DNA of 64,000 nucleotides. Origin: Pseudescherichia vulneris NBRC 102420. GTDB lineage: Bacteria; Pseudomonadota; Gammaproteobacteria; Enterobacterales; Enterobacteriaceae. The DNA lies in the NCBI RefSeq assembly GCF_000759795.1, contig NZ_BBMZ01000010.1, positions 62,001 to 126,000 on the forward strand. The letters run 5' to 3'. The notes beneath the pieces were generated by a model. That model saw only the letters and a program-made list of their open reading frames with translations. It was not told the DNA's origin and did no database searches. How positions within the stretch are numbered: position 1 is the stretch's first letter; every line of letters starts with the position of its first letter. A program made the translations under genes and the position numbers. This document shows positions 38,457-49,158 of the stretch, in pieces.

Positions 38457-38463
38457 TTGGCAT

Positions 38464-38543
38464 TGCCCGCCGGCGCTTCGCTTGCGCGGGCCTACGGTAT
38501 CTCGCCGTTTGTAGGCCGGGTAAGGCGAAGCCGCCACCCGGCA
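38464..38543. repeat. REP-like repeat pair between purT and eda
   Basis: A degenerate hairpin unit (TGCCCGCCGGCGCTTCGCTT...GGGCCTACGG) is followed by a clearer one, GTAGGCCGGGTAAGGCGAAG ending CCACCCGGC. Related units occur at 45578, 50704 and 60411. It lies in the 3' region between the convergent purT and eda. Confidence 0.8.
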
Positions 38544-38553
38544 GAACAAGACC

Positions 38554-39195
38554 TTACTGCTGCGCGCCTTCTACTGCTTCGCGAGCCAGTTTGGTAATGC
38601 GATCGTAGTCACCTGCTTCCAGCGCGTCAGCCGGTACCAGCCATGAGCCACCGATGCACAGCACGCTTTTCAGCGCCAGGTAGTCACGGTAGTTCGCCGG
38701 AGAGATGCCGCCGGTCGGGCAGAAACGCACCTGCGAGAACGGGCCAGCAATCGCCTGCAGTGCTTTGGTGCCGCCGTTGGCTTCCGCCGGGAAGAATTTG
38801 AACTCTTTCAGACCGTAGTCGAGGCCGAGCATCAGTTCAGACACGGTGCTGATGCCTGGGATCAGCGGGATGGTGCCTTCGGTTGCTGCTTTCAGCAGCG
38901 GCTCGGTCAGGCCTGGGCTGATAGCAAACTGCGCGCCAGCTTCGGTCACTTCCGCCAGCTGCTGCGGGTTCAGTACCGTACCGGCACCAATGATTGCTTC
39001 CGGGACTTCTTTCGCAATGGCGCGGATCGCATCCATGGCGCAGGCGGTACGCAGAGTGACTTCCAGCACGCGAACGCCACCGGCCACCAGGGCTTTCGCC
39101 ATCGGTACAGCATGTTCCAGTTTGTTCACCACGATAACCGGTACAACAGGACCCGTTTTCAGGATTGCTTCAGCACTCGTTTTCCAGTTTTTCAT
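38554..39195 (-). CDS. eda: KDPG aldolase (Eda)
   Basis: A 213-residue class I aldolase of E. coli length. It splits 2-keto-3-deoxy-6-phosphogluconate into pyruvate and glyceraldehyde 3-phosphate, the last Entner-Doudoroff step, and also cleaves KHG. The Schiff-base lysine lies in [14 protein letters not shown] and the acid Glu in [10 protein letters not shown] start at ATG 39195 ([10 protein letters not shown]). It follows edd by 40 bp on the same strand, the usual edd-eda operon. Confidence 0.97.
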   Translation of the reverse strand: MKNWKTSAEAILKTGPVVPVIVVNKLEHAVPMAKALVAGGVRVLEVTLRTACAMDAIRAIAKEVPEAIIGAGTVLNPQQLAEVTEAGAQFAISPGLTEPLLKAATEGTIPLIPGISTVSELMLGLDYGLKEFKFFPAEANGGTKALQAIAGPFSQVRFCPTGGISPANYRDYLALKSVLCIGGSWLVPADALEAGDYDRITKLAREAVEGAQQ

Positions 39196-39235
39196 CAGAG
39201 TTTTTCTCTCGCCCGATCTAAAAAAATTAATCAGT

Positions 39236-41047
39236 TTAAAAAGTGATACAGGTTGCGCCCTGCTCCGCACCGGAGAGTTTTTCACGCAGTGCGCTAAACA
39301 TTTCGCGGCCAGTACCGACACGCGCGCTACTCAGGTCAGGAATGTGCGGCTGACGTGCAGCAAGCTCGGTTTCATCCACCAGCAGAGTGAGCTCCCCTGT
39401 CTGTCCATTGACGCGGATGATATCGCCCTCGCGTACTTTTGCCAGCAACCCGCCGTCATACGCTTCTGGTGTCACATGGATCGCCGACGGTACTTTACCT
39501 GATGCGCCGGAGAGCCGTCCATCGGTGACTAATGCGATTTTGAAACGGCGGTCCAATAATACACCAAGTGGCGGCATCAGTTTATGTAATTCTGGCATGC
39601 CGTTCGCTTTTGGCCCTTGATGTCGGACAACAACCACGCAGTCACGGTCAAGCAGCCCGGCTTCAAATGCCGGTAACACGTCGTGCTGGCTCTCAAAAAT
39701 CACCGCTGGAGCCTCAACGACCTGGTTCTCAACCGGAACGGCGGAGGTTTTCATGACCGCACGTCCCAGGTTACCGCTGAGCACTTTCGTGCCGCCGTGG
39801 TGCGAGAATGGCTTGTCGATAGAGGCAATGATATCGTTGTCCAGCGAGGCGCTGGCCCCCTCGCGCCAGTCCAGCTCGCCCTCGTTCAACCACGGCTCAA
39901 GGGTGTAGCGTGACAGCCCGTGGCCCACCACGGTATTCACATCTTCATGCAGGAGGCCGCCCTTCAGCAGCTCGCGCATCAGCACCGGCACACCGCCCGC
40001 CGCCTGGAAGTGGTTGATATCCGCCGGGCCGTTCGGGTACAGGCGTGCCATCAGGGGTACCACTTCCGAGAGTTCAGAGAAGTCATCCCAGTTGATGATG
40101 ATGCCCGCCGCCCGCGCCATCGCCACCAGGTGCATGGTGTGGTTAGTAGAGCCGCCGGTCGCCAGCAGGGCGACAATGCCATTAACCACCACCCTCTCAT
40201 CGATCATCTTGCCGAGCGGCATCCACTCGTTGCCGTTGCCGGTCAAACGCGTTACCTGGCGTGCGGCCGCCACGGTCAGGGCTTCACGCAGCGGCGCGTC
40301 AGGATGGACAAATGACGAGCCCGGCAGCTGCATGCCCATAAATTCAATAACCATCTGGTTGGTATTGGCCGTGCCGTAGAAGGTGCAGGTGCCAGGGGCA
40401 TGGTAGGAAGCCGCCTCGGACTCCAGCAGCGCCATGCGGTCCACTTTACCTTCTGCATAAAGCTGGCGGATCCGCACCTTCTCTTTATTCGGCAGGCCGC
40501 TGGCCATCGGGCCTGACGGCACAAACAGCGCTGGCAGGTGACCAAATGACAGCGCGGCCATCGCCAGGCCCGGGACGATTTTATCGCAGACGCCGAGGTA
40601 GAGCGCTCCGTCAAACATATTATGCGACAGGCCGACGGCGGCAGACATAGCGATGATTTCGCGGCTGAGAAGGGAGAGCTCCATGCCGTCCTGGCCCTGG
40701 GTCACGCCATCGCACATGGCCGGAACACCGCCCGCGACCTGGCCTACGGCGTTAACCGAATGCAGAGCGTTACGAATGATGTCAGGGTAGCGTTCATAGG
40801 GCTGGTGGGCGGAGAGCATATCGTTATAGGAGGTGATAATGGCGACGTTGTTACGCAGCATGCTTTTCAGCGAGGCCTTGTCCTCTGGCTGGCAGGCGGC
40901 GAAACCGTGGGCCAGGTTACCGCAGGCCAGCGACGAACGATGAACGGTATTGCTTTTCGCTTGCTCGATGCGGGCGAGATAGGCGCTGCGGGTGGCATGA
41001 GAACGGTCGATAATACGCTTTGTTACCCGTAACAATGTCGAGTTCAT
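39236..41047 (-). CDS. edd: 6-phosphogluconate dehydratase
   Basis: A 603-residue IlvD/Edd-family iron-sulfur dehydratase of E. coli length. It converts 6-phosphogluconate to KDPG. Family patterns include [36 protein letters not shown] (cluster Cys) and [14 protein letters not shown], plus the C-terminal [21 protein letters not shown] use ATG 41047 ([11 protein letters not shown]) with AGGAG upstream. A GntR-like operator lies about 185 bp upstream, as expected for gluconate induction. Confidence 0.97.
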   Translation of the reverse strand: MNSTLLRVTKRIIDRSHATRSAYLARIEQAKSNTVHRSSLACGNLAHGFAACQPEDKASLKSMLRNNVAIITSYNDMLSAHQPYERYPDIIRNALHSVNAVGQVAGGVPAMCDGVTQGQDGMELSLLSREIIAMSAAVGLSHNMFDGALYLGVCDKIVPGLAMAALSFGHLPALFVPSGPMASGLPNKEKVRIRQLYAEGKVDRMALLESEAASYHAPGTCTFYGTANTNQMVIEFMGMQLPGSSFVHPDAPLREALTVAAARQVTRLTGNGNEWMPLGKMIDERVVVNGIVALLATGGSTNHTMHLVAMARAAGIIINWDDFSELSEVVPLMARLYPNGPADINHFQAAGGVPVLMRELLKGGLLHEDVNTVVGHGLSRYTLEPWLNEGELDWREGASASLDNDIIASIDKPFSHHGGTKVLSGNLGRAVMKTSAVPVENQVVEAPAVIFESQHDVLPAFEAGLLDRDCVVVVRHQGPKANGMPELHKLMPPLGVLLDRRFKIALVTDGRLSGASGKVPSAIHVTPEAYDGGLLAKVREGDIIRVNGQTGELTLLVDETELAARQPHIPDLSSARVGTGREMFSALREKLSGAEQGATCITF

Positions 41048-41231
41048 AAAGGCTCCTGAAAATGAGGTGTCCCGGACGGCAGCGTGGTCGTGAAAATGAT
41101 GATGCAAAAACCACTCATCCACCGCAGGCCGGAGGCAAAATCGCTTCAGCCAGTGTAATAAAAAAAGCGTTACGGGTGAATCCGGGGACGATGCAAAAGA
41201 GTGAAAATTATGCAGGAATCTGTGTTAGATC

Positions 41232-41247
41232 ATGTTACCGGTAAAAT
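41232..41247. promoter_or_regulatory. GntR operator of edd-eda
   Basis: ATGTTACCGGTAAAAT matches the GntR palindrome ATGTTACCGGTAACAT except for one base. It lies in the 258-bp gap between edd and zwf. Confidence 0.75.
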
Positions 41248-41262
41248 AGGAGCGTAATAAAC

Positions 41263-41288
41263 AAAAAAAACGGCCCCGCAGGGCCGTC
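41263..41288 (-). terminator. Terminator of zwf
   Basis: On the minus strand ACGGCCC-TGC-GGGGCCGT is followed by T8. It separates zwf from the edd promoter. Confidence 0.92.
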
Positions 41289-41305
41289 CTAACAGGAGGC
41301 GTTAA

Positions 41306-42781
41306 TTACTCGAATTCGTTCCAGGAGCGGCCGTCGCGGGTGATCATCGCCACCGATGCAACAGGACCCCAGGTACCGGCCTGGTAAGGCTTCGGTGACT
41401 CGTTATCCATCGCCCAGGCTTCGGTAATGGAGTCGACCCATTTCCACGCCTCTTCTACCTCGTCGCGACGCACAAACAGCGCCTGGATGCCGCGCATCGT
41501 CTCCAGCAGCAGACGCTCGTAAGCATCAGCTAAATGGGTTTCGTTAAAGGTTTCGGAGTAGCTCAGATCCAGCTTGGTGGTTTGCAGGTTATGCTTGTGA
41601 TCAAGACCCGGAACCTTATTGAGGATCTGGATATCCACGCCCTCGTCCGGCTGCAGGCGGATGGTGAGCTTGTTCTGGGGCAGATCCTGCCAGGACTCTT
41701 TAAACAGGTTCAGCGGCGGAGTTTTAAAGTAGACCACCACTTCAGAGCACTTGGTCGGCAGGCGTTTGCCGGTACGCAGGTAGAACGGCACGTCGGCCCA
41801 GCGCCAGTCGTCGATATCCACGCGGATCGCCACGAAGGTTTCGGTGTTGCTGGTTTTGTTTGCGCCCTCTTCTTCCAGATAGCCCGGCACTTTCTTGCCC
41901 TGGGCAAAACCGGCGGTGTACTGACCGCGCACGGTTTTTTCACGCACGTTCGAGCGGTCAATACGGCGCAGCGATTTCAGCACCTTCACTTTCGCATCAC
42001 GAATGCTGTCCGCAGAGAGATCCGACGGCGGCGACATGGCGATCATGCAGAGAACCTGGAGCAGGTGGTTCTGGATCATGTCGCGCATCTGTCCGGCCTG
42101 GTCGAAATAGCCCCAGCGGCCTTCGATGCCGACCTCTTCCGCCACGGTGATCTCCACGTGGTCGATGGTGCGGTTGTCCCAGTTGTTGACGAACAGCGAG
42201 TTAGCAAAGCGCAGCGCCAGCAGGTTCAGCACCGTCTCTTTACCGAGGTAGTGGTCGATACGGTAAACCTGGCACTCTTCAAAGTACTCGCCCACCTGGT
42301 CGTTGATTTCACGGGAGGTGTCGAGGGAGGTGCCCAGCGGTTTTTCCATCACCACACGCGCGGGCTTGGCGTTGAGTTTTGCTTCACCCAAGCCTTTGCA
42401 GATAGCGCCAAAGGTGCTCGGCGGCATAGCGAAGTAGTTGATGGTAACGCGATTCTTCTGATCGAGCATGTCACCGAGACGGGTAAATGCGGTGGTATCG
42501 TTGACGTCAAGGTTACAGAAATCGAGGCGTCCGCTGAGCGTATCCCAGAGGCTTTCATCGATTTTCTCTTTCATGAAGGTCTCGAGCGCTTCACGCACGA
42601 TTTCGGTGTACTTCTCTTTATCCCAGTCCGCACGCCCTACCCCAAGGATACGCGTCTCCGGGTGGATCTGGCCTGCTTTTTCTAGCTGATACAGGGAAGG
42701 CAGCAATTTCCGGCGTGCAAGATCGCCTTTCGCGCCGAAAATGACCAGGTCACATGCCTGGGCTGTTTGCGTTACCGCCAT
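41306..42781 (-). CDS. zwf: Glucose-6-phosphate dehydrogenase
   Basis: A 491-residue NADP-dependent dehydrogenase of E. coli length, first enzyme of the oxidative pentose phosphate and Entner-Doudoroff routes. The nucleotide-binding motif is [19 protein letters not shown]. The active-site peptide is [11 protein letters not shown] with the catalytic His region, and EKPLGTSL follows the family pattern. A perfect HexR palindrome lies 48 bp upstream. In E. coli it also responds to SoxRS and growth rate. Confidence 0.97.
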   Translation of the reverse strand: MAVTQTAQACDLVIFGAKGDLARRKLLPSLYQLEKAGQIHPETRILGVGRADWDKEKYTEIVREALETFMKEKIDESLWDTLSGRLDFCNLDVNDTTAFTRLGDMLDQKNRVTINYFAMPPSTFGAICKGLGEAKLNAKPARVVMEKPLGTSLDTSREINDQVGEYFEECQVYRIDHYLGKETVLNLLALRFANSLFVNNWDNRTIDHVEITVAEEVGIEGRWGYFDQAGQMRDMIQNHLLQVLCMIAMSPPSDLSADSIRDAKVKVLKSLRRIDRSNVREKTVRGQYTAGFAQGKKVPGYLEEEGANKTSNTETFVAIRVDIDDWRWADVPFYLRTGKRLPTKCSEVVVYFKTPPLNLFKESWQDLPQNKLTIRLQPDEGVDIQILNKVPGLDHKHNLQTTKLDLSYSETFNETHLADAYERLLLETMRGIQALFVRRDEVEEAWKWVDSITEAWAMDNESPKPYQAGTWGPVASVAMITRDGRSWNEFE

Positions 42782-42828
42782 GTCATTCTCCTCAGTTGGC
42801 TGCCCTGGTACTTTCGCCAGGGCATAGC

Positions 42829-42843
42829 TGTAATTTTATTACA
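42829..42843. promoter_or_regulatory. HexR operator upstream of zwf
   Basis: TGTAATTTTATTACA is a perfect 15-bp inverted repeat fitting the HexR consensus (TGTAATTAAATTACA type). It lies between zwf and the divergent hexR. The remaining 345-bp gap is promoter-like and AT-rich, with no further gene seen. Confidence 0.85.
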
Positions 42844-43126
42844 CTGCACTGTACTGCTTTTACGTAAAACCCGAAACCGTTACCGCTTATCCTACCGTGC
42901 GCTTTCGCTCAGGCGGCTAAAAATTGGGTAAATCGCCCTGAAAAATCAGGGATTTTGTCTGGAATCGAGTAGCTAAAATCCGACTCTGATCATGTAATGA
43001 AAAAAAACAACACGTTTTCCCGCTGTTCTTTACCTTTCCTGGTCCCACAAGGGTAATATCGACTGAACCGCAGCACAATTTCATCCGTTGTTGAAGTTGA
43101 TTTTAGCCATGGGCACCCCGTTAATA

Positions 43127-43996
43127 ATGAACATGCTGGAAAAAATTCAGTCTCAGCTGGAACACCTTAGCAAATCCGAACGAAAAGTGGCGGAAGTCAT
43201 ACTCACCTCGCCGGACCAGGCCATCCACTCCAGCATCGCTGCGCTGGCGCAGGAGGCCGGGGTCAGCGAACCCACGGTAAACCGTTTCTGCCGCAGCATG
43301 GAAACCCGCGGTTTCCCTGATTTCAAGCTGCATCTCGCCCAGAGCCTGGCTAACGGCACGCCCTATGTTAATCGCAATGTCGATGAAGATGACAGCGTTG
43401 AGGCCTATACCGGTAAAATATTTGAGTCGGCAATGGCCAGCCTGGATCATGTGCGCCAGTCGCTGGATATGCCCGCCGTTAACCGCGCCGTCGACCTGCT
43501 CACCCAGGCGAAGAAGATCGCCTTCTTTGGCCTTGGCTCCTCGGCGGCGGTGGCGCACGACGCCATGAACAAATTCTTCCGCTTCAACGTGCCGGTGGTC
43601 TACACCGATGACATCGTCCTGCAGCGCATGAGCTGCATGAACTGCAACGAAGATGACGTGGTGGTGCTGATCTCCCACACCGGCCGAACCAAAAGCCTGG
43701 TGGAGCTGGCACAGCTGGCCCGCGAGAGCGATGCCATGGTCATTGCCATCACCTCTGCGGGCACGCCGCTGGCCCGGGAAGCGACGCTGGCCATTACCCT
43801 GGACGTGCCGGAAGATACCGACATCTATATGCCGATGGTCTCGCGTTTGGCCCAGCTCACGGTGATCGACGTGCTGGCGACAGGATTTACCCTACGTCGG
43901 GGAGCAAAATTCAGAGATAACTTGAAGCGAGTCAAGGAAGCGCTTAAAGAATCGCGTTTTGATAAGGAGCTCCTGACCGGGAGCGATAAACATTAA
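43127..43996 (+). CDS. hexR: HexR, RpiR-family regulator of central carbon genes
   Basis: A 289-residue regulator of E. coli HexR (YebK) length. The N-terminal RpiR-type helix-turn-helix (about 1-77) includes ALAQEAGVSEPTVNRFCRSM. The C-terminal SIS sugar-phosphate domain (about 125-255) includes AFFGLGSSAAVAHDAMNKFF and VVLISHTGRTKSLVELAQLA. HexR represses zwf, edd and related genes; KDPG releases it. I start at ATG 43127 (MNMLEKIQ), ignoring a longer non-family N terminus. pykA follows on the same strand. Confidence 0.96.
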   Translation: MNMLEKIQSQLEHLSKSERKVAEVILTSPDQAIHSSIAALAQEAGVSEPTVNRFCRSMETRGFPDFKLHLAQSLANGTPYVNRNVDEDDSVEAYTGKIFESAMASLDHVRQSLDMPAVNRAVDLLTQAKKIAFFGLGSSAAVAHDAMNKFFRFNVPVVYTDDIVLQRMSCMNCNEDDVVVLISHTGRTKSLVELAQLARESDAMVIAITSAGTPLAREATLAITLDVPEDTDIYMPMVSRLAQLTVIDVLATGFTLRRGAKFRDNLKRVKEALKESRFDKELLTGSDKH

Positions 43997-44012
43997 AATT
44001 TTATAACAGCGT

Positions 44013-44026
44013 TGTAATTCATTACG
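44013..44026. promoter_or_regulatory. HexR-like sequence before pykA
   Basis: TGTAATTCATTACG resembles the HexR palindrome but its centre is one base shorter and the last base differs. In Shewanella and some other gamma-proteobacteria pykA is a HexR target; here it is only a candidate. Confidence 0.3.
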
Positions 44027-44122
44027 GCATTCGGTTAAGTTTTTGATTTGCCAAATCGGCGCGCAGAACTGCCGAATTCATATTCACGCAACACCTGGTT
44101 GTTTCAGTCAACGGAGTAATAC

Positions 44123-45565
44123 ATGTCCAGAAGGCTTCGCAGAACTAAAATCGTTACCACCCTGGGTCCAGCTACCGACCGCGATAATAACCTTGAAAAG
44201 ATCATCGCTGCTGGCGCTAACGTGGTACGTATGAACTTCTCCCACGGCACGCCAGAAGATCACAAGCTGCGTGCAGATAAAGTGCGCGAGATTGCGGCAA
44301 AACTGGGACGTCATGTTGCTATTCTAGGGGACCTGCAGGGTCCAAAAATTCGTGTGTCGACCTTCAAAGAGGGGAAAGTCTTCCTCAACATCGGCGACAA
44401 GTTCCTGCTTGATGCCAACCTTGGTAAAGGCGAAGGCGATAAAGAGCGCGTCGGCATCGACTATAAAGGCCTGCCTGCGGACGTGGTTCCCGGCGACATC
44501 CTGCTGCTCGACGACGGTCGCGTACAGCTGAAGGTCCTTGAAGTTCAGGGCATGAAGGTCTTTACCGAAGTGACCGTGGGCGGTCCGCTGTCGAATAACA
44601 AAGGCATCAACAAGCTGGGCGGCGGACTCTCCGCCGAAGCGCTGACCGACAAAGACAAAGCCGATATCGTCACCGCCGCGCAGATTGGCGTTGACTACCT
44701 GGCCGTCTCCTTCCCGCGCTGTGGGGAAGATCTTAACTACGCCCGTCGCCTGGCGCGTGATGCAGGCTGCGATGCCAAAATCGTTGCTAAGGTTGAGCGT
44801 GCGGAAGCCGTTTGCGATCAGGACGCAATGGACGACGTGATCCTCGCCTCTGACGTGGTGATGGTGGCCCGTGGCGACCTCGGCGTTGAGATTGGCGACC
44901 CGGAGCTGGTAGGCATTCAGAAGGCGCTGATCCGCCGCGCACGCCAGCTTAACCGCTCGGTGATCACCGCGACCCAGATGATGGAGTCGATGATCACCAA
45001 CCCGATGCCAACCCGTGCCGAAGTAATGGACGTCGCCAACGCCGTGCTGGATGGGACCGATGCCGTGATGCTCTCTGCCGAGACTGCTGCGGGTCAATAT
45101 CCCGCGGAAACCGTGGCCGCGATGGCCCGCGTCTGCCTGGGTGCCGAGAAGATCCCAAGCATCAACGTCTCCAAACACCGCCTCGATATCCAGTTCGAGA
45201 ACGTGGAAGAGGCCATTGCGATGTCAGCGATGTATGCTGCCAACCACCTGAAGGGTGTGACCGCCATTATCACCATGACCGAGTCGGGTCGTACCGCGCT
45301 GATGACCTCGCGCATCAGCTCCGGTCTGCCGATCTTCGCCATGTCACGCCATGAGCGCACCCTGAACCTGACGGCACTCTACCGTGGCGTCACGCCGGTG
45401 TACTTCGACAGCAACAACGACGGCGTGGTCGCTGCCCACGACGCGGTCAACCTGCTGCGTGACAAAGGCTACCTGGTGTCCGGCGATCTGGTTATCGTGA
45501 CCCAAGGCGACGTGATGGGCACCATTGGTACCACCAACACCACCCGCATCCTGACCGTAGAGTAA
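44123..45565 (+). CDS. pykA: Pyruvate kinase II
   Basis: A 480-residue pyruvate kinase of E. coli PykA length. It makes pyruvate and ATP from phosphoenolpyruvate and is AMP-activated. The signatures [42 protein letters not shown] and [12 protein letters not shown] are intact, as is the C-terminal effector domain ([20 protein letters not shown]). A GGAGTAA site precedes the ATG. The gene follows hexR by 126 bp. Confidence 0.97.
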   Translation: MSRRLRRTKIVTTLGPATDRDNNLEKIIAAGANVVRMNFSHGTPEDHKLRADKVREIAAKLGRHVAILGDLQGPKIRVSTFKEGKVFLNIGDKFLLDANLGKGEGDKERVGIDYKGLPADVVPGDILLLDDGRVQLKVLEVQGMKVFTEVTVGGPLSNNKGINKLGGGLSAEALTDKDKADIVTAAQIGVDYLAVSFPRCGEDLNYARRLARDAGCDAKIVAKVERAEAVCDQDAMDDVILASDVVMVARGDLGVEIGDPELVGIQKALIRRARQLNRSVITATQMMESMITNPMPTRAEVMDVANAVLDGTDAVMLSAETAAGQYPAETVAAMARVCLGAEKIPSINVSKHRLDIQFENVEEAIAMSAMYAANHLKGVTAIITMTESGRTALMTSRISSGLPIFAMSRHERTLNLTALYRGVTPVYFDSNNDGVVAAHDAVNLLRDKGYLVSGDLVIVTQGDVMGTIGTTNTTRILTVE

Positions 45566-45577
45566 GGTTAGCGTATT

Positions 45578-45648
45578 CCCCGGTGGCGCTGCGCTTACCG
45601 GGGCTACGATATGTGTAGTAGGCCGGGTAAGCGAAGCGCCACCCGGCG
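45578..45648. repeat. REP-like repeat pair between pykA and lpxM
   Basis: Two head-to-head hairpin units: CCCCGGTGGCGCTGCGCTTA...GGGGCTAC (45578-45607) and GTAGGCCGGGTAAGCGAAGC...CCCGGC (45618-45648). They lie between convergent genes and may act as shared 3' stabiliser or terminator. Confidence 0.85.
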
Positions 45649-45675
45649 TTTATCCGCTACCCGGCGTATATTTCC

Positions 45676-46647
45676 CTATTTCCTCGGAAACAGCTCTTTA
45701 CGCTTGTAGGGCTCCTGTTCACCCGGCCTGCGCGTCTTAAGCAGCTTTAGGATCCAGGTATACTGCTCTGGATTCGGGCTGACGAGGTGCTCCACCTCTT
45801 CATTCATCCGTCTGGCGAGGGTGTTATCGTCAGCGTCTAACAGATCGTCCATCGGCGGCCTGACCATAATCGTCAGGCGATGCGTTTTGCTGTCATAGAC
45901 CGGGAACAGCGGCACAACGCGGGCGCGGCAGACTTTCATCAGGCGGCCAACGGCAGGCAGCGTCGCTTTATAGGTCGCAAAGAAGTCAACGAACTCGCTC
46001 TGCTCCGCGCCGTGATCCTGATCGGGCAGGTAGTAACCCCAATATCCCTGGCGTACGGATTGAATAAAGTGTTTGATGCCGCTATTGCGCGGATGCAGAC
46101 GCCCGCCAAAGCGGAGGCGCACTTTATTCCAGACGTAATCAAGAACCTTGTTACCCTGGTTATGGAACATAGCAGCGATCGGCCGCCCCTGGGAGGCCAT
46201 CAGCATCGCCGGAATATCTACGCCCCAGCCGTGCGGCACCAGCAGGATCACGTTCTCACCGTTGCGCTGCATCTCGTCGATAATCTCTTTGCCCTGCCAG
46301 TGAATACGACTGGCAATCTTCTCCGGGCCGCGTATCGCCAGCTCAGCCATCAGCACCATTGACTGGGGAGCGGTAGCAAACATCTTATCAACAATGGCTT
46401 CCCGCTCGGCTACGCTCTTATCAGGGAAGCAGTAGAGCAGGTTAATTTGCGCCCGGCGGCGGGCACTTTTACCCAGGCGGCCACCGAGACGCCCCAGCTT
46501 GCCCAGCAGCGGATCGCGTACCGAGGCCGGTATAAGCGACACGCCTGCCAGCGCGAGAACGCCCAGCCATGCACCCCAGTAGCGCGGCTGAAGGAACTCC
46601 TTTTCAAACTGGGGAATGTATTCGCTGTTATTTTTTTTCGTTTCCAT
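45676..46647 (-). CDS. lpxM: Lipid A myristoyltransferase LpxM (MsbB)
   Basis: A 323-residue inner-membrane acyltransferase of E. coli length, starting METKKNNSEYIPQF. One N-terminal hydrophobic anchor (about 25-45) is followed by the catalytic HX4D motif in LVPHGWGVDIPAMLMAS. A conserved GYYLPDQDHG segment follows. It adds the secondary myristate to the 3' position of Kdo2-lipid A, the last acylation. I start at ATG 46647; an upstream in-frame ATG gives a 17-residue non-family extension. Confidence 0.95.
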   Translation of the reverse strand: METKKNNSEYIPQFEKEFLQPRYWGAWLGVLALAGVSLIPASVRDPLLGKLGRLGGRLGKSARRRAQINLLYCFPDKSVAEREAIVDKMFATAPQSMVLMAELAIRGPEKIASRIHWQGKEIIDEMQRNGENVILLVPHGWGVDIPAMLMASQGRPIAAMFHNQGNKVLDYVWNKVRLRFGGRLHPRNSGIKHFIQSVRQGYWGYYLPDQDHGAEQSEFVDFFATYKATLPAVGRLMKVCRARVVPLFPVYDSKTHRLTIMVRPPMDDLLDADDNTLARRMNEEVEHLVSPNPEQYTWILKLLKTRRPGEQEPYKRKELFPRK

Positions 46648-46735
46648 GCATCTTCCGGGAGCCGATAGGCTCGGGTCAGAGAAATAATCAGGTATCAATT
46701 AACGTGATAGTTTAGCGAGACGTTTGGCTTCGCAC

Positions 46736-46768
46736 AAAAGAAAAAGCCGGTGCCCATGGGCAACCGGC
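46736..46768 (-). terminator. Terminator of mepM
   Basis: On the minus strand GCCGGTTGCCCATGGGCACC-GGC is followed by TTTTTCTTTT, about 25 bases after mepM. This separates it from lpxM, which lies downstream on the same strand. Confidence 0.88.
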
Positions 46769-46794
46769 CTTTATAGCGCTTCTGCGGGGGCAAG

Positions 46795-48120
46795 CTAGTC
46801 GAAACGCAGCTGAGGCATAACCTCTTTCACCTGCGCCAGGTAGTCGCGGCGATCGCTGCCGGTCAACCCTTCGGTACGCGGCAGCTTAGCCGTTAACGGG
46901 TTAACCGCCTGCTGGTTGATCCACACCTCATAGTGCAGATGCGGGCCGGTTGAGCGGCCGGTGTTACCCGAAAGCGCGATACGATCGCCCCGCTTCACCT
47001 TCTGGCCATCTTTCACCAGCAGCTTGCGCAGGTGCATATAGCGCGTGGTGTAGGTACGACCGTGACGGATCGCCACGTAGTAACCTGCCGCGCCGCTGCG
47101 CTTAGCGGTAACGACTTCGCCATCGCCTACCGCCAGCACCGGGGTGCCCTGCGGCATGGCAAAATCAACGCCTTTGTGCGGGGCAACGCGGCCGGTCACC
47201 GGGTTCAGACGACGCGGGTTAAAGTTTGACGAGACGCGGAACTGTTTAGAGGTTGGGAAACGCATAAAGCCTTTCGCCAGACCGGTGCCGTTCCGATCGT
47301 AGAATTTGCCATCTTCAGCGCGGATAGCGTAGTAGTCTTTCCCGTCCGAGCGCAGACGTACGCCGAGCAGCTGACTCTGCTCGCGCTTGCCGTCGAGCAT
47401 TTCACGGGACATCAGCACCGAGAACTCATCGCCCTTTTTCAGCTTGCGCAGATCTACCTGCCACTGCATGGCTTTGATCACCGCGCTAATTTCACCGCTG
47501 TTAAGGCCCGCTTCTTTGGCGCTGGCAACGAAGCTGCTGCCGACCGCGCCTTTCAGCGTGGTGTTAACCCAGTCGCCCTGCTGAACTTCACTGCTCATTT
47601 TAAATGCGCCGCTCTCCGTGCGGTCATAGGTGCGGGTTTCACGGCGCGACATCTCCCAAGTCAGGCGCTGCAGATCGCCATCGGCGGTGAGCGTCCAGGA
47701 GATTTGCTGGCCGATCTTCAAATTACGCAGCTCTTTATCGGCGCTGGCGAGCTGGGTGACATCACCCATATCCATGCCATACTGGGTCAGAATGCTGCTG
47801 AGCGTATCGCCGGTAGAGACAACGTACTCATGCACGCCCGCCTCGTTGCCGGTTTTATCATCCAGTTCGTCCTGGGGGATCTCTTCGACTTCATCAGGCA
47901 TCGACTGATCGATAGGCTCACTGGCTTCCGGCAGCAGCGAACGGATCTCGCTCTTCTCCAGCTCAATGGCCTTTACAATCGGAGTAGACTCGGGGTGGTA
48001 GACATAGGGCCGCCAGACGGCGACCGCTAATGTGAGAACAGTAAGCGACCCCAGCATAACGCGATGGGGTCGGGGCAAATTGTTAAATGCCAGGGCGACA
48101 GAGCGGGCTATCTGTTGCAC
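46795..48120 (-). CDS. mepM: Murein DD-endopeptidase MepM
   Basis: A 441-residue envelope hydrolase (440 in E. coli YebA/MepM). One N-terminal membrane segment (about 20-40) is followed by a LysM domain (VHEYVVSTGDTLSSILTQYG) and an OapA-like region. The C-terminal M23 peptidase has zinc ligands in HKGVDFAMPQGTP and GPHLHYEVW. It cuts D-Ala-mDAP cross-links so that new peptidoglycan can be inserted, redundantly with MepS and MepH. It lies 15 bp downstream of znuA on the same strand. Confidence 0.95.
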   Translation of the reverse strand: MQQIARSVALAFNNLPRPHRVMLGSLTVLTLAVAVWRPYVYHPESTPIVKAIELEKSEIRSLLPEASEPIDQSMPDEVEEIPQDELDDKTGNEAGVHEYVVSTGDTLSSILTQYGMDMGDVTQLASADKELRNLKIGQQISWTLTADGDLQRLTWEMSRRETRTYDRTESGAFKMSSEVQQGDWVNTTLKGAVGSSFVASAKEAGLNSGEISAVIKAMQWQVDLRKLKKGDEFSVLMSREMLDGKREQSQLLGVRLRSDGKDYYAIRAEDGKFYDRNGTGLAKGFMRFPTSKQFRVSSNFNPRRLNPVTGRVAPHKGVDFAMPQGTPVLAVGDGEVVTAKRSGAAGYYVAIRHGRTYTTRYMHLRKLLVKDGQKVKRGDRIALSGNTGRSTGPHLHYEVWINQQAVNPLTAKLPRTEGLTGSDRRDYLAQVKEVMPQLRFD

Positions 48121-48135
48121 GTATTCACTTCCTCG

Positions 48136-49080
48136 TTAATCTCCTTTCAGGCAGCTCGCATACTGGTTTGAGAGTTGTTTCAAAAATTGCGCGTAGCTGG
48201 TTTTACTCAGCGCAATATTGGTGCCCAGAGGATCTAAAGTCCCCATTCGCACAGACGTTCCTCTCGCAACAGATTCAACGACCGCTGGCCTGAACTGTGG
48301 CTCAGCAAAAACGCAGGTTGCTTTTTGCTCAACTAACTGTGTTCTGATTTCATGTAAACGCTGCGCACCGGGCTGAATTTCAGGGTTAACGGTGAAATGG
48401 CCGAGCGGCGTCAGACCATAGTGTTTTTCGTAGTAGCCATAGGCGTCATGAAAAACGAAATACCCTTTCCCCTTCACGGGTGCGAGCTCAGTGCCGACCT
48501 GCTTATCGGTTTCGGCCAATTGTGCCTCAAAATCGCGCAGGTTGGCGTCAAGCTTGGCTCGACTTTGCGGCATAACTTCCACTAATTTTTGATGGATTGC
48601 AACCGCAGCCAGGCGGGCTACCTCCGGTGACATCCAAATGTGCATGTTATACTCGCCATGATGGTGATGTTCGTCACCCTTTTCGCCCTGGTGGTCATGA
48701 CCTTCATGCTCATCTTCATCATGCTCGCCGCCTTTCATCAGCAACGGTTTCACGTCTGGCAGCTCGCCAATCGCCAGCTGCTTCTGCGCTGGCAGCTGCT
48801 GAGTCGGCTTCTGCATGAAGGCTTCCATGTCCGGCCCGACCCAAACCACTAAGTCCGCGCTCTGTAAGCGTTTTACATCCGAAGGACGCAATGAGTAATC
48901 ATGCTCAGAAGCACCGTCCGGCAGTAATACTTCTGTCTTAGTCACACCGTCGGTAATGGCGGCGGCGATAAAGCCGATAGGCTTAAGCGAAGCGACAACG
49001 GCGGCGTTGGCGGGAGAGAGTGTTAAGCTCATGAGAGCGGTGGAGATTGCAGCGCAAAGAAGCGTATTTTTATGTAACAT
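48136..49080 (-). CDS. znuA: Zinc ABC transporter, periplasmic binding protein
   Basis: A 314-residue cluster 9 (metal) solute-binding protein (310 in E. coli ZnuA). A signal peptide of about 26 residues ends at [15 protein letters not shown]. Zinc ligands include the His in [14 protein letters not shown] and [14 protein letters not shown]. Between them is a flexible His/Asp/Glu-rich loop ([20 protein letters not shown]). It captures Zn2+ for ZnuBC. I start at ATG 49080 (MLHKNTLLC). It is divergent from znuCB with a shared Zur site. Confidence 0.96.
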   Translation of the reverse strand: MLHKNTLLCAAISTALMSLTLSPANAAVVASLKPIGFIAAAITDGVTKTEVLLPDGASEHDYSLRPSDVKRLQSADLVVWVGPDMEAFMQKPTQQLPAQKQLAIGELPDVKPLLMKGGEHDEDEHEGHDHQGEKGDEHHHHGEYNMHIWMSPEVARLAAVAIHQKLVEVMPQSRAKLDANLRDFEAQLAETDKQVGTELAPVKGKGYFVFHDAYGYYEKHYGLTPLGHFTVNPEIQPGAQRLHEIRTQLVEQKATCVFAEPQFRPAVVESVARGTSVRMGTLDPLGTNIALSKTSYAQFLKQLSNQYASCLKGD

Positions 49081-49109
49081 AATGCGACTAATCATCGTAA
49101 TAAGTGGGT

Positions 49110-49132
49110 GGAATGTGATATTATAACATTCT
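49110..49132. promoter_or_regulatory. Zur operator between znuA and znuCB
   Basis: GAATGTGATATTATAACATTC (49111-49131) is a near-perfect palindrome like the E. coli znu Zur box. With zinc, Zur bound here would repress both divergent promoters. Confidence 0.9.
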
Positions 49133-49158
49133 ATGACTTGTGCAAGCCCTTAAACACT

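Noticed and set aside
41534-42685. A 383-codon open frame on the plus strand inside zwf
   Set aside because: It is a mirror of the zwf codons with low-complexity His/Val/Arg composition and no recognisable motif.
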